A DNA stretch of 64,000 nucleotides from Albula goreensis (Eukaryota > Chordata > Actinopteri > Albuliformes > Albulidae), in contig CM040743.1 in NCBI GenBank assembly GCA_022829145.1, forward strand, positions 32,878,841 through 32,942,840, written 5' to 3'. Under the pieces are notes generated by a model that was not told where the DNA came from, did not search any database, and was given only the letters and a program-made list of their open reading frames with translations. The position numbers were made by a program, and so were the translations under genes. Below, piece by piece: positions 52,701 through 64,000 of this stretch. Within the stretch, counting starts at the first letter, position 1; each line of letters begins with the position of its first letter.

Positions 52701-52919
52701 CCGGCAGCCGTGTGTCGCTGGGTCCTCATGACCGCTTTTCAAAAAAGGAAGTCCGAAGTTTCAGCAGGACAGCTGCGTATTTTTTATGACCTATATGTTG
52801 AAACAGTGCAGCTCGCATGGGCTATACATGAGCATAAATCATAACAGATCCCTGGGGATGGTTAGCATTAGCCTTGAGGATTTTGTGGGAAGGGAAGGTG
52901 GGAGAAAAGATGGGTTGGT

Positions 52920-53530
52920 CACCTGACCCTGGGGAGAGCACCCTGCCGCACCTGGCTTCTCCCTCTTTGTGAACAAACTGGGGGCTCAGTTTGGAGAGAT
53001 GCACCCCTTGAACTCTCTTTCTCTGAGGCCATTGACACTGTATAACTGCAATGAAAAGAGACAGCCCTGATGAGCGCGGACAGCGATCCAATCTGACGCG
53101 GGGCACAGTGGGGCCGCAACAGCTGGCCACTAATCGGTGGGCTGGCCGCTGGGACCCTGCAGGTGCAAACACCGGCCTATGATCATGACCCTCTCCACGC
53201 ATTGCCTCTGTCTGCAACAGGCCCCCATCGGAGTGAGCAGTGGTATTGCAAAGTTTGGGGTTGGGGGTAGGTGGAGGCGGGGGGAAAAGGGGGATTAGTG
53301 AGGAACAATGCAGCAGTGTATGTGTGGGGGTGTCTCCACAAGCAGGAGGGGGGGCACTGACACACGACCGCTCCACAGAAAAAAAGCCCGCTGATGCGCC
53401 TTAATGGAACAACACAAAGGCCGTCATTTAACGGTGCTCGCCTCCGAACAAACAGACGCGCTCCAGCTCCCAGAGGTGTGAGCCGGGCCTGTCATGACTG
53501 ATCTGAGATCTGTCGTAAGTTAGACTGACT
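52920..53530. other. GC-rich non-coding block with G-runs, intron 1
   Basis: It contains unique CpG-bearing sequence (GAGCGCGGACAGCGATCC) and the quadruplex-capable G-runs. A 184-codon open frame on the - strand spans it (52822-53376). That frame is proline/serine-rich, has no recognisable domain and owes its length to the C-run composition. Confidence 0.3.
53257..53293 (+). other. Potential G-quadruplex in myo10 intron 1
   Basis: Four G-runs of 4, 5, 6 and 5 are separated by 2, 11 and 4 bases. They are on the transcribed-RNA sense strand, so both DNA and pre-mRNA could fold. The structure is inferred from the pattern only. Confidence 0.55.
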
Positions 53531-55699
53531 AGATAATGTAAAGCTGGTACGGGCTCTGTGAGGGGTGTCATTGTGCAAAGAGTTGGATTTGCTCCAGAAT
53601 AAATAGCCAATTGTGAACTAAATTCACATCAGATGAAAGTTTACAGTTGTTTGGTTTTTTGAAAAATCAATTATAAAGATAAAAATATTGTCATGACCTT
53701 TTCCTCTACAATTACCTAAGCAGTTGAAATGAGGTTTTTTTAAAACAAAATGGTACATATATCGATCCAATACAAAACAAAGCTCTGACATATGTCATGA
53801 CTGCTTTGAAATCTAAAAACTCCGCTCTCTAGTTAGAAACATGCAATTCAAAGGTCTATGTGGCAATGACAGTTTTGTTATAATTGTAGGCCTAGTCTGA
53901 AAGCTTGTCTGAAGGCTTGTCTCTCAGACGTTCATATTTTGTGGCCATTTTTGCTGGAGAAAGCCACTGGCTGAAGACAATTTCCTGCGTGTTTTTTTGA
54001 CACACAGCAAATGTTTCACCTTTGGGACTTGAAAGTGTAAGTTGATGGACCAAAGTACCCTAACCAAAGTTTTGCCGTGCTTCTAATTGTCACTTCTCTG
54101 TCACATTTTTAAGCTTTTCTAGGACAATTCAGATGTCTGGGACAAAACTGTTCTGCATGACACTGAATTTGATTTAACTAAATGCGAAGGAGAGAGCTGA
54201 AGACTTAGACGTCTAAATACACAGTAATGCTGTCCACCCACACAGTCAAAAGCATGTGTGTGCATGGTGGGAATATGAACATCAATTTTTTGTCAGCAAT
54301 GTATTATGACAGCTTTTTAATTAAATCAGCATCTGAAACTGGGAAAGTTTCCTTTCGCTTAGCATTTGGCTGAGAGTCAGTCTGTGCAGGGAACCTAAAA
54401 CTGCAGTTTGCCAAGGGGAAACATCACACCCACCAGTGAAACTGCAGCTGATAGACTTTTTTTTAAATAAAAGTCTTGTGTACTGTATGTTGTTACTAAT
54501 TCATATTACTCCAAAGAGTGTTTATACTATAATATGATGTAGTCAGTCCTTGAGTTTGTATAAAAGCCAATCATTAAAAGCAGCATTGGGTCTTGTTTAA
54601 TTCTGAGTTAATGGATATCAAATGTTTTTTTGGTACTGTTGACATCCCTCTGACTGGCCATTCTCATTCTCATTGTTATTGTTATTATAATTACATTTTT
54701 TAATGTAAACTGTTTTATTCCATGCTTTTTATTTGATACCAGTTGTGAATGTCTAGTCAGACAGCAGGCAGACTGAGGAGTGGTCCTGGACACAGAGACA
54801 GAGACAATCTTGCTGACATTCCCTCCCTCCCTGAGCAACGCTAAGGAGCATTATGTGGCCACCAATCAGGCTAAACTGTTAAGCCACGTGCTTCAACAGG
54901 ACCTGATAGCCCATGATTCATGACTGTGAAGAGACATGCTGAAAATGCTCACCTACCCCAATGCTACACCACAGCACCGTTGTAGTATTGGTTTAGTGTG
55001 GGGGTGATGACAGAATTTGGGTGGTTATCGTACTGTCTGCAGATATATTTTCATTGTCATCCTTCTGAAGTTTTGTGGTCACTTTCATTTACATTTGTGG
55101 GTGTTTGTGAGATTGGAATTCAGTATGTGAGGCTCACATCTGATTTTTGAGAGTAGAGGTATATTCACTTTTTGTGGTTATTTTCTTCTGGAAGATAAAA
55201 GATGGTGGTTTTAAAATGGTTCAGCTGAATTTTTTCTACTGTTCCCTGAAACAAAATTATCTGAAGTGCCAATAAAAAAGAGAATAAGGAGAGGTGCATT
55301 TCAAAGAAAACCTGAAAATAATATAAAAAAGAATTCATAGGGGATTGTTTGCTCTTTTAACAAATGGTTTCTTTCTTTTTTTCTTTAAAGGAATGCCATC
55401 AAAAAGCCTTGGCTGTAGACATAAAGGCCTTGGTTCATTGTGAAATAAAGATAGAAGTGAATTCAAAATACTTACTTACATTCCTGATATGTAAGAGTAA
55501 AGCCACCATGGTTGAAAGTAGCAGTGTATCTGTGAGGGAATGCGTGGATAGCCAGTTTCTGTTTGACGTGAATTGATCGCTATCTGTGAAATACCCTGAT
55601 ACCTTTAGAGGCCTACTTTTCACTCGGAGCTCAACCAGAACATAGAACAGCATGCCATTCCACACTGATGTGTTAGCTGACATCGCAGGGCTCAATTCG

Positions 55700-56400
55700 G
55701 GGGCCCACTTCTAAAGCCCCTCTTTCACTTGGTCAGGTGTTCCTTCAGACGGAAACGGCTGACTCAGTAGAGACTGGGTCTGTGGGTCAAATGTCACAGC
55801 TTTACAGGGTTCAGAGGTCCCCAGGCCCGAGGCGATCCACAAGCAACAGCAACAACAAGCCTGCCCTCCCCATACGCTTCTTCCATTAACAGGCTCTGTC
55901 ACGCTAATGAGGCGGAGTGCAGGGGGAAACATGTGGTTATGCGTTTAAGGGTCTCCGCTGGAGGGCCGGACTACTTGGACAGAATTCCTCTGGAATTTGT
56001 TTTGAAGAGAGCTGCCTTTTCACTCACTGAAGAGGCAAGTCTCTTATGGGACAATCAGAAGGACTGCCGTGCACTGTCAGAGCCAAGCTGCTAGCAGCAC
56101 TGTCATGGAGCTAACGGGACGTAAAGGTCCATGTCGGACTCTACGCACGGCCAGACATTCTGTCACTCTCTGACGCCGTGCAGCTTTCCCAAGTATGGGA
56201 AATTGAGACTTAAATCCCCCCCTTGTGCGCCATTTGGGATTTCTCACGCCAGTTATCCATCGGCGCCAAAATGATCGTCCCCCCCTCCCCCCCCATCAAA
56301 GTTACCCCTCTCCAGAGCGTGATCCCAAACAGTCCCCAGGTGCACTCCTGAAAAGTGAAACCGCAATAGGTTTCCCCTTTTTTGACAGGTTTGGCCCACT
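55700..56400. other. GC-rich non-coding block 0.4-1.1 kb upstream of myo10 exon 2
   Basis: CpG-bearing unique sequence (CCAGGCCCGAGGCGATCC, CTCTACGCACGGCC) and a C-run (CCCCCCTCCCCCCCC) near 56.28 kb. No coding match was found. Confidence 0.3.
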
Positions 56401-56803
56401 TTCCTTTACAGGCCAATACACTGTTTAGAGGTGTCTCAGTAGACATGTGCCTTACTGTTCTGATTTTTTAAAAATATTTCTTTAAGCTACATGCATCCGG
56501 TATAAAGAGGAGAATTCAGTGGAGCAAAACACAATCAAAATCTGTTCCGTTTTGCTCACTCATGTTGAAATGTTAAATTCTGTTCCGTACCTCTGAGCTG
56601 CATTTCTATAGATGTGTTTTCCGCATGCCTTTGTGGAATCTATCGTTCTAAACTACTTTTTCATATTTTTGGATCATTGCAGAAACAGAGTGTGAATTTA
56701 TAGATAAATGAATGCTAAAACATAATAAAATGATGGAGGATATTTAGCTTATATCGATCTAAATATTTTTAGCCATGTATAACCTTTGCGTTTTTTTTAA
56801 CAG

Positions 56804-56902
56804 GGGGACCGTGTTTGGCTGCGAGAGGATGACCAGTATCTACCCTGCACCGTGTCGTCCTGCTCAGGAGGTGTGGTTGTCTTCACTACAGACTATGGAC
56901 AG
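56804..56902 (+). CDS. myo10: myo10 coding exon 2 (start of motor head, SH3-like region)
   Basis: This 99-base exon has a T-rich tract ending AACAG before it and CAG|GTAAAC after it, and is phase 0 at both ends. It reads GDRVWLRE, then DDQYLPCTVSSC, SGGVVVF and TTDYGQ. Joined to exon 1 it gives residues 1-40 of myosin-X. The pattern x-RVWLRE-x-Q-x-P-x-TV-x-SC-x-G-x-VVF-x-TDYGQ is the one I know from vertebrate MYO10. It is the beta-rich N-terminal subdomain that precedes the ATP-binding motor core. The catalytic P-loop and switch motifs come later in the protein and are not in the window. No frameshift or stop is present. The expected exon 3 (VFTYKQ...) was not found in the remaining 7.1 kb. 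Confidence 0.94.
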
Positions 56903-58679
56903 GTAAACCCCTATTTTTCCAGTCTCGCATTGGTTGCGATCCTGTTGGAATGTTTACATGGTGTAATATGAGAAGTCAGTGTTGGTGGTTAGGACCTCCT
57001 TCTCTTAATGACCGTTCTTTGTTCTGTGATCTGGCAATGTGGTCCAGGAGCTTTTAATGGAACTCCTGCTAATGTGATTCTTTTCCAGGCTTCATACAGT
57101 TTTAAAGTTCAGCAACAGAGGAGGATGTAGATGATATAAATATGGGAGGCTTGTGTTTCATTTGTAGTAAAGACATCACAGAAGATGGCACGGTTTTGGT
57201 TATAATTAGTATAACGTTTTTGACCTCTGACTGAAAAAAAAAGAACAAAAAATGTATAGTGGGGAGAAAATGTCTTCCTGACTCAACAGCCAAACCACTT
57301 CTTGATGTTTGTGTTTATGTTTTTAATATACTTGATCTGAGATGATGAAGTGCAGCAGAAATTTGAACGGGGAAAACCGCCGGTTTACAAAGTGTCTGCT
57401 CTGAACTGGTTGTAGTTCAGTTTCGTGCAAGTCGACCTCACTTCTATCAGACACCAGATGTGAATAAATAGTAACATTTGTGACTCATAGACTATTTCTG
57501 CTGATGATATTATCTCCATATGGCAACTGGTGTAATGCGCAACCTAGACAACCAATGGAATTATGTACAGTTTTGAGTCTCACACAAAAAAAACCAGAGT
57601 AAAGTTAATCATTTTTAATGTTTATAAAATCCAAATAAAAGAAGATGAGAATTTTGGTGGCAGAACAGAGTGGGCTGTGAGAGCTTGAAAGTTACCTTTC
57701 TTAAATTTTTTGAGCTCCCTGTCTCCACAGAAAGTTGTTCTTGCCAGCTATAAGAGTGTCTGCCTCTTCAGACTTTTGACTTTCATTTTGACTTTCCAGT
57801 TTTTATATGTATGTCTGCATCATGGTGATTCTGCAGCTCACAACATGGATCTCTTCACCACTGCTGTCTTACCCTGAGTCATGACTAGCCATTTTAACAT
57901 CCACTCGCTAGATTGCTTAGTGACAGTACATTGGGCAGCTAAATAAGCTTGCCAGCATCTCATGACTCAGCAGATTTTTAATCACAAGCCAGGTAATGAA
58001 TATTCATAAAAGGCCAGACACACTCAGTGGGTACTGAAATGCCCCTGTTCCTAATCTGCACATTTTGGAATATAATCATCCTTACATTATGTAATAAAAT
58101 CTTAACAGTGACGCAAATGACTACTTTAATTAAACATAAAATGGTTGCAGTGGTTTAATACCAGTTGAACCATTTAATGGAACATGTGGTTTTCCTATCT
58201 TTTTGACCAAAAAGCAGTAATATCTTGAGAGGAAAGCAAGGCAGGTTTACTCATGTGAAAATTTTGTCTACCTTAAGTGGTTTTTATAAAGGCAAAATCA
58301 AACATTATTACATATGAGTATTTTTAAAAATTTTATAGCCTTTACTCCCTCTCTGGTGGCCTCTACATTGCATACTATTCATACAGAAGGCTTGGAAGAC
58401 AAAAAGATTCTGTTGGCCAACCTAAATGATCATTTAAGTACAGGGGTTGCACATTGGTGGTTTTTGCCTGTGAATACAACACTTTAATGACCGATTTTCT
58501 ATCAAAAACTGCGATGTAATCTTTTGTTTCTGCCTTTTTGCATTTGTACCTAGCTCTTGAATTTAAATCCAACGTTTTGTGCTCTACAATTGGCCATCGG
58601 CGAATATAACATATCTAGCTGAAATGCTCACCTGTTATGGCATTATGTTTTTTTCTTGAGTTTAACTGATTGCAAGTTA

Positions 58680-58892
58680 GAGGCACCCCTGTATCTCATC
58701 CCACAGAGTACACACCACATGAGGCTGAGTCCCTACTGCAGCGACCTGGGCTCAAATCCGGCCTGGGCCCCCTGCTGTATGTCATCCCCCATCTCTCTCT
58801 CCCCGACCTTTCTGTCTCCCTCTCCACCATCACTATCAGAATAAAGCAAAAAAATGCCAAAAAAAATAATCTTTGAAAAAAAAAAGATTAAA
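58680..58892 (+). mobile_element. tRNA-derived SINE of a second, A-rich-tailed fish type
   Basis: A tRNA-like B-box (GGGCTCAAATCC) follows CTGCAGCGACCT. Then come TGCTGTATGTCATCCCCCAT, a run of CTCTCTC/CTGTCTCCCTCTCC, AGAATAAAGCAAAAAAATGCC and an A-rich end. This order (tRNA head, TGCATGTCAT-like box, pyrimidine-rich stretch, ATAAAG-CAAAAATGCC tail) is a common fish SINE layout that I recognise from other teleost introns. The A-box half is poorly kept. It is unrelated in sequence to the other two SINEs. Confidence 0.65.
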
Positions 58893-59579
58893 AATCAAAA
58901 AGACACCATAGAAACAATTTCTTATTTCTATATTTAGATATATAGAAGACAAGGAGTTGCATATCTTGTTAAGCTTGATCTGCATCAAACATATATTCAG
59001 ACTTCATATTACTTGACGCCAGGTCACGGTATAGGTTTTCTTTGCATTTGCACCAGGATACTAAAATTGGGAGAATAATGAATTATATTTCATTTCACCA
59101 CCGCAGTCTCTTTTTGGCTATGCTCGTTGAGCGTACATAAGCTCTGTGATGCTTTCAACTCCTGGTGGCTGACAGAGTTATATGTGTTTGAGGTTGCAGG
59201 TTTTAATCCCATTTGTTCTCTCTTGGTTTCAAAGTTAGCACCTCATTACCCCCAACCAATCCCTTTAGTTTCTGTCACAATCCCGCAGTGGTCAGTGGTG
59301 CGTAAGAAGCTGTTTACTATGGGTAGGGTGATAATGGGATCAAGACAGCTCCAAATGGTGTAGATGGCTAGCCTGCATTCAAGTGCCAGAGGAAACCACT
59401 TCCAATCAGGATAGCATTTTTTGTGTTTGTGTTTTGTGTTTTTCCTATCAGTCCATGTCTGCTCCATAGGTGTATCATAGCTTCATGGACAGGCACAGTG
59501 TAGCTCCCTGTAGAATTGGGATGTTGATGATTTACTGATTAGAGCCTGTAATCAGATAAGCGAGGGTAGGTATTAATTG

Positions 59580-60055
59580 GAGTGATGGTGATGGTGGGGG
59601 AGGTGGGGTTGAAGCGTTTCTTCTTTGCGGATCGAGGGAAGGGTTTTCCGGCAGACTTAAGCCCTCTCTGCATCCCCCCTCCCTCCCATCTACAACCCTC
59701 CTGTCCGCAGCGGGCATGTAAGACGATGCCAGCGACACCTGTTCACCGGGAGATATGCCGATCCCAGCCTAAAACCATGAGCGTGTACCAGATGTTGTCC
59801 TTTGTGTGGCGCCCATCGGCCCAAGCACAGCACACCCATTAAACAGTAGATACAGAGCTGCCTGTTAAGTGAGGGGGGGGGGGCGCTTGAGCGATATGGG
59901 GAGGGGGGTTGTCGTCACTGTGGGGACAGTAGGAGTGTGTCAGGGGGCAACAGGATCAGAGGGAATTGAGGATGACAGGTCTTTGACCCCCCTCAGGCCT
60001 CCGCCCCCCACCCCCACTCCACACCACCGATCAAGTTCCAGGCCTCCTGACAGAG
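59580..60055. other. GC-rich non-coding block in intron 2
   Basis: It holds CpG-bearing unique sequence (CATGTAAGACGATGCCAGCG, CCGGGAGATATGCCG), the G-rich run and a C-rich end (CCGCCCCCCACCCCC). No myosin-X coding match was found. Confidence 0.3.
59873..59908 (+). other. G-rich run with quadruplex potential in intron 2
   Basis: G11 is followed 14 bases later by GGGG, one A and GGGGGG on the sense strand, within a GC-rich non-coding block. Confidence 0.45.
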
Positions 60056-60559
60056 TGGACTACTTCATATGAATGGATACTAAATAGGCAGGAATTTCAG
60101 GACAATGTAAGGAAAGAAAACCTGTAACCCAATGATGCACAGGTGTCTCCGGAACTGAAAAGGGAACTGACAGATGGTTTTATCTCTATGACTGAGTATC
60201 TTCAGGGGCCTGATTGTAACTCATGTCTGTACAGAACATATTTTCCAGGTATGAAAAAGTATCAAGAGTGGTCACAGAAAATTGAATCATCTTCATTACT
60301 AACAACACACCAGACTGTATTTTTGAGCCTAATCTGGTAGGGATTTCATTGGTGAAGTGGGATTTCTTTTAGTTGGATGTGGCAATGGGGTTGGCAAACT
60401 TAATAAGAAAAGCCTGCTTTCGCTCTGTGACCCTTTACCCTGTAACAGCAGGAATGAAAGCAGGACTCCATTGCTTATATCCCTGCCTGTTTTGGTTCAG
60501 CATGGCACAGGTTGCCTTTCTTAGTGGTCCCTTGAAGAAAAAAAAAGCAAGTTAACTCA

Positions 60560-60890
60560 TCTGGCATCTGTTACCGGCCCTAAATCCCCACAGCCCAGAG
60601 CCTTTTGTTGTGTCTCATTGGCCTGAAGAACACCTTATCCACCCACATCTCAGCGGATATCGTTTTCCTAATTAGAAAACTAATTAGGGCCAAGCAGAGC
60701 CTAATCGTCTTTTGGAGGCTTTTGAGTGGGGCCGGGTGGCAGTTGTGTCCGAGGCTCATCCAGAAAGGCCCGACCTCAGCAAAACCACTGATGGCGAGCG
60801 CTTCGCTAGGGCTAGGCTAGCAAGGCATGTGAAGTGCAGAGAAACGGGATTTCCAGAAAATTCAGAGAGTGACCACAGAATGTGGACAGC
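60560..60890. other. GC-richer block holding the TAATTA palindrome, intron 2
   Basis: About 330 bases with intact CpGs (GATGGCGAGCGCTTCGC, GGCCCGACCTCAGC), sharply different from the AT-rich DNA on both sides, and containing the paired TAATTA palindrome. It has no open frame with a recognisable domain. Of the non-coding blocks in the window this looks most like a conserved enhancer. Confidence 0.4.
60667..60688. promoter_or_regulatory. Palindromic paired homeodomain-type site in intron 2
   Basis: Two perfect 9-base arms, CCTAATTAG and CTAATTAGG, are separated by AAAA. Each arm contains TAATTA, the core bound by many homeodomain proteins, giving two inverted sites about one helical turn apart. 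The palindrome is inside a GC-rich non-coding block (60560-60890), which makes it a good enhancer candidate. Confidence 0.4.
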
Positions 60891-63800
60891 TCCTTAAAAT
60901 GTATTGTTTAATGGTATTTGACATAATTAACATGACAAGAAGATGGCATACAGCTGAGAACAGAAACTAGGCTAAATCTGAGAGCTGAGAGCTATTTCAT
61001 ATTTCCAATAATCTTAGTGGTAAAGGAAGCCTCATTAAATTAGTTATGCCTCGGTAACATTTTGTTTGTTAAATATTTTTTTTAGAATCAGAAGACACAA
61101 AGAGCATTTGAGTGCCGGTTTCTTGGCAATGAAACATGATGTCATTTAATTAGACTTGTCCCTAACTAATTGCTAATTATACAACATAAAGAAGTCAAAT
61201 AAAAAGCAAAAATTTATTAAAGAAACTTTTTTTCAGTTTTTTAATGTGAAAACAAATTGCCCAAGATTTTGCATCCTTATTTTATAAAAAATAGTCTATA
61301 GATCTAATAATCTATAAATACTCCATAATGTGAGATGAAATGATAATATCGTATTTAATCATTATCATTTCACACAACTACCCCTTCCCCTAACCTGTTC
61401 TCCCTTGTGTAAGATTTCTTACTCCAGCATCACTGGATGATAACAACTTTGATTTCCAATATAAAGAATTCAGAAGATTGTTTTGATTATACCACTGTAC
61501 AGGTTTGAAATGTTCTGTGAATCCCTCCTTTGAAATCTCAGCAATGCCTTTGTTTTGCTCCTTACTGTTCAAGACTTTCTTGCTTTCCTGCTAACAGGAT
61601 ATGGGAAAAGCTTGATATGTCAAGCTTAGTCTGTATCGCACACAGTCTGATGTCATGGAATTTGTCACAGAAAATCACGGAAAGTGAATACTATCATTTG
61701 GGTTAGATGTCCTTTATTTTCCATCATGGATGAACAAATGTTATGTTTGAAGGGAAAGGATATATCAGCTGGATATGCCAGTCAAAACACAGACATAGAT
61801 GAAGATATTGCTAGTGGGCGTTTTTTGGGATTACCCGTGAAATGAAAAACAAAGTTAAGTTGTAAGCTTTTTTGAAGCTTTCGAAGTAACCCAACTGGTT
61901 TTCAGGGCAAAACATTGCAGATGGATTGCTATGAGGCAGACTGTGGAAACAGAAACAAAAGAACAAATTTTATGGCTCTGCTGAGTCATTTTAAAGTGGC
62001 ATCCAACCAACAGAAGATTTTGATTCTTCAGAAGTAATAAATGACCTTTGGTTCATTATAACAGCACATCTCATACTCTCATAAGTTGGATCCTGTTGTT
62101 CTACATTGGAAAAAAAAAGATTTGTTAAACTCATTTTGATCCTGACAAGTGGACAAGTGAGGCTGCAACCTATTGGACCATGTTTCTTATGATTAACGTT
62201 TCATCACATGGGTAAGGCCTGGCTTTCTCTAGAGCCTGGAATCTGTTATGATCATGAGCACAGATGACTTGCAGTAGATCAAAAGAGAACGATCTGATTG
62301 GCTAGGATAGAACAGGAAGTCCATCCACAAGAGGAACTCCGGCTGAGCTCTGACATCACATTGAATGTTTTATGGGCCTCCATTAAAGCAAGGGGGTTCT
62401 TCCCCTATTCTTTCCAGCTCTTTTGAGGAGATGTCTGGGTTACATTCCAGTGGTGTATTAAATCTTTCCACCGCCCCTCAATACCGATAGCAGGGGGTGA
62501 GTGGGTCAGCTAGGTCTTCTCATTGGAAAATGAGAATGAAAATGTTTAAACATTGTTCCACAATGTATGTAATTTGTGTATACCACAGTTGTAAATCATC
62601 AATAGTATCATATTCTAAAAATACATCAAAAATCACACAGAACTTTCTGTTGGACCACATAAAAAACCCAAGGAAAGTTTTTTTTTCCACTATAACATTC
62701 CCATCTTTTTCCTGTAAATTTTACTTCATAATTTATTTCAAATGACTACCATAGATACACACAGCTACAATACAGTGTTCCAGTTTAATAATAGAAGTGT
62801 AGATGCCTGTTGAGAGAAGGTAGACCGCCATTGATTTTTTCTTTTCAATAGAAAATCAGCACCCTACAGGCAATAGCTTCACAGCAAAGGTCAGAGTGGT
62901 CTGTCGACAGCTTATGTCACCACCGAAAGAGCCACACAGGACATGTCTGTCCGTCACATCGACAAGGTCTTGAAGCTCTTCCTTTCAGCTGCTGGATGCA
63001 TGAGAGAGATTAGTGACCTGATAGCTACTATGGAATACTGTGCTAAATGCCATGCTGGTATCAGACCTAGGTGTCCAGTATACAAACAAGCATTGAATTA
63101 TACTTCTTCTATAGATAGTGGCCTTAACAAGACATACTTTTTAAAGAGTTTTTTTTTTTACTCCCTGCACTTTGGAATAACCAATTCTGTATGTAGGCCC
63201 ATCAACACAATGCAGTATCCTCTGTTAATTTGGGATCGTATAAACACATCTTAAATGCCACTCATTATACAGACATTTTTTAAGATAGTCTAGTACTTTC
63301 CCTAGGTTTCTTAAACAGCATTGTATGCAAATCAGATTACAATGTACAATTCATAAATTGCTAAATGAAATGTTTAATTAGAAATAGAAACATAAAATAA
63401 ACTCAACCTGTAACAAAAGTTTGCTGTTCCTGGTAAGTCAGTGTTTTCCACCTCGTGTTACAGTCTCACTTGTGGTTAGGATGTTAAACACAGAAAATGG
63501 CTGATGAAGAATTTCAAATTTGGCACTCTGTGCATGCCATTTTACAATTTCGCTGATGTGTTTAATTTTGAAAAAAAAAAAAATAAATAAAATAATGAAA
63601 TGCTATTTTGCTTTTGATGGTCTTTTGGAAGCCTGGTGCTGCAGACGTCAATTAAATTCTGCTAGTGCAAGCTGCCCTGTTTAACAGTAGCCTGTAATGA
63701 GCTTCACGCTTCTGACTCCTCTGTGCCCTTTCAAGTCTCTTGGCAAGCGTGCAATTTTCTTTTGGCACTTTCACCAAATAGCACTGAATATACAATCATG

Positions 63801-64000
63801 ACGGAATTACAGCCATTTTGTGTTGGTCAGTATTTGTGATGTTAATCAAGAAAATGATTTCCTTTCATGAACAGTATCCCTGTGGATTTCTCAGTGAATT
63901 AAGCTGCCGAGTGCAGTTGTGGTTAGAAAAACTTATTTACAACCAATAGTCCAGGGCTTTGAGTCGTAGATTGGATACTTTAGCTGTGCCTGAGTGCAAG

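Larger units (their letters stand above)
30276..56803 (+). other. myo10: myo10 intron 1 (26.5 kb)
   Basis: The intron runs from GTGAGT to AACAG and separates the two identified coding exons. A very long first intron is usual for vertebrate MYO10. It holds no other coding exon I can recognise on either strand. Its contents are AT-rich unique sequence, an inverted pair of tRNA-SINEs (33.4 and 41.5 kb), CA and CT microsatellites, a C12 run, G-rich runs and a set of GC-rich non-coding blocks near 38.2-38.6, 40.8-41.2, 43.9-44.45, 45.05-45.6, 52.9-53.5 and 55.7-56.4 kb. Confidence 0.88.
56903..64000 (+). other. myo10: myo10 intron 2, 5' part (runs off the window)
   Basis: It begins with the GTAAAC donor of exon 2 and continues past the right edge. 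No further myosin-X exon was found; I looked for the VFTYKQ and HPTNEEGVDD coding signatures by eye. It contains a tRNA-SINE at about 58.7-58.9 kb, a G-rich run at 59.87 kb, two GC-rich non-coding blocks (59.58-60.05 and 60.56-60.89 kb) and otherwise AT-rich unique sequence. Confidence 0.8.

Noticed and set aside
52822..53376. 184-codon open frame on the - strand
   Set aside because: It is proline/serine-rich with no recognisable domain, overlaps other open frames in the same GC-rich block, and owes its length to C-runs lacking stops. No splice or start context supports it.
63070..63110. VYKQ-like reading near 63.08 kb considered as myo10 exon 3
   Set aside because: Only three or four residues resemble the expected VFTYKQ, there is no matching acceptor or following HPTNEEGVDD sequence, and the frame context is wrong.

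Overview
The window is eukaryotic nuclear DNA, almost certainly from a teleost fish. Three things point there: two identifiable coding exons separated by a 26.5 kb intron, CpG depletion over most of the sequence with a few CpG-preserved islands, and CA/GT microsatellites together with tRNA-derived SINEs of fish type. I found no operons, phage, CRISPR arrays or intact transposase genes, and no species-level call is possible.

The only protein-coding gene I can name is myo10 (unconventional myosin-X), on the + strand. Its first coding exon (30255-30275) encodes MDNFFTE and ends in a GT donor. The second (56804-56902) encodes the 33 residues beginning GDRVWLRE and ending TTDYGQ, the start of the N-terminal SH3-like part of the myosin head. 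Both junctions are phase 0. I did not find the third exon (expected to start VFTYKQ), so it should lie to the right of the window. The window therefore holds the promoter and 5' UTR, exon 1, all of intron 1, exon 2 and about 7.1 kb of intron 2.

Layout: 1-11.4 kb is AT-rich non-coding DNA with a GC/CA-rich block at 8.5-9.4 kb, a perfect hairpin at 6.9 kb and an unexplained open frame at 10.45-11.0 kb. From 11.4 to 16.9 kb CpG is much denser. That region carries a perfect CRE palindrome and, on the - strand, a probable untranslated first exon (13877 to about 14095) with a consensus donor. By synteny (human MYO10 faces BASP1 head to head) this may be the first exon of basp1, but no basp1 coding sequence is present. 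From 16.9 to 29 kb is intergenic, with a full-consensus CTCF motif at 18.17 kb and a foldback MITE-like element at 19.83-20.06 kb. From 29.0 to 31.2 kb is the CpG-preserved myo10 promoter region. Intron 1 (30276-56803) holds two oppositely oriented copies of one tRNA-SINE family, microsatellites, G-runs and several GC-rich non-coding blocks. The left part of intron 2 holds a second SINE type and a homeodomain-type palindrome.

I did not find a new biological system. The most useful observations are regulatory: two divergent CpG-preserved promoter domains with a strong CTCF motif between them, a string of short upstream ORFs before the myo10 start, and an inverted SINE pair inside intron 1.
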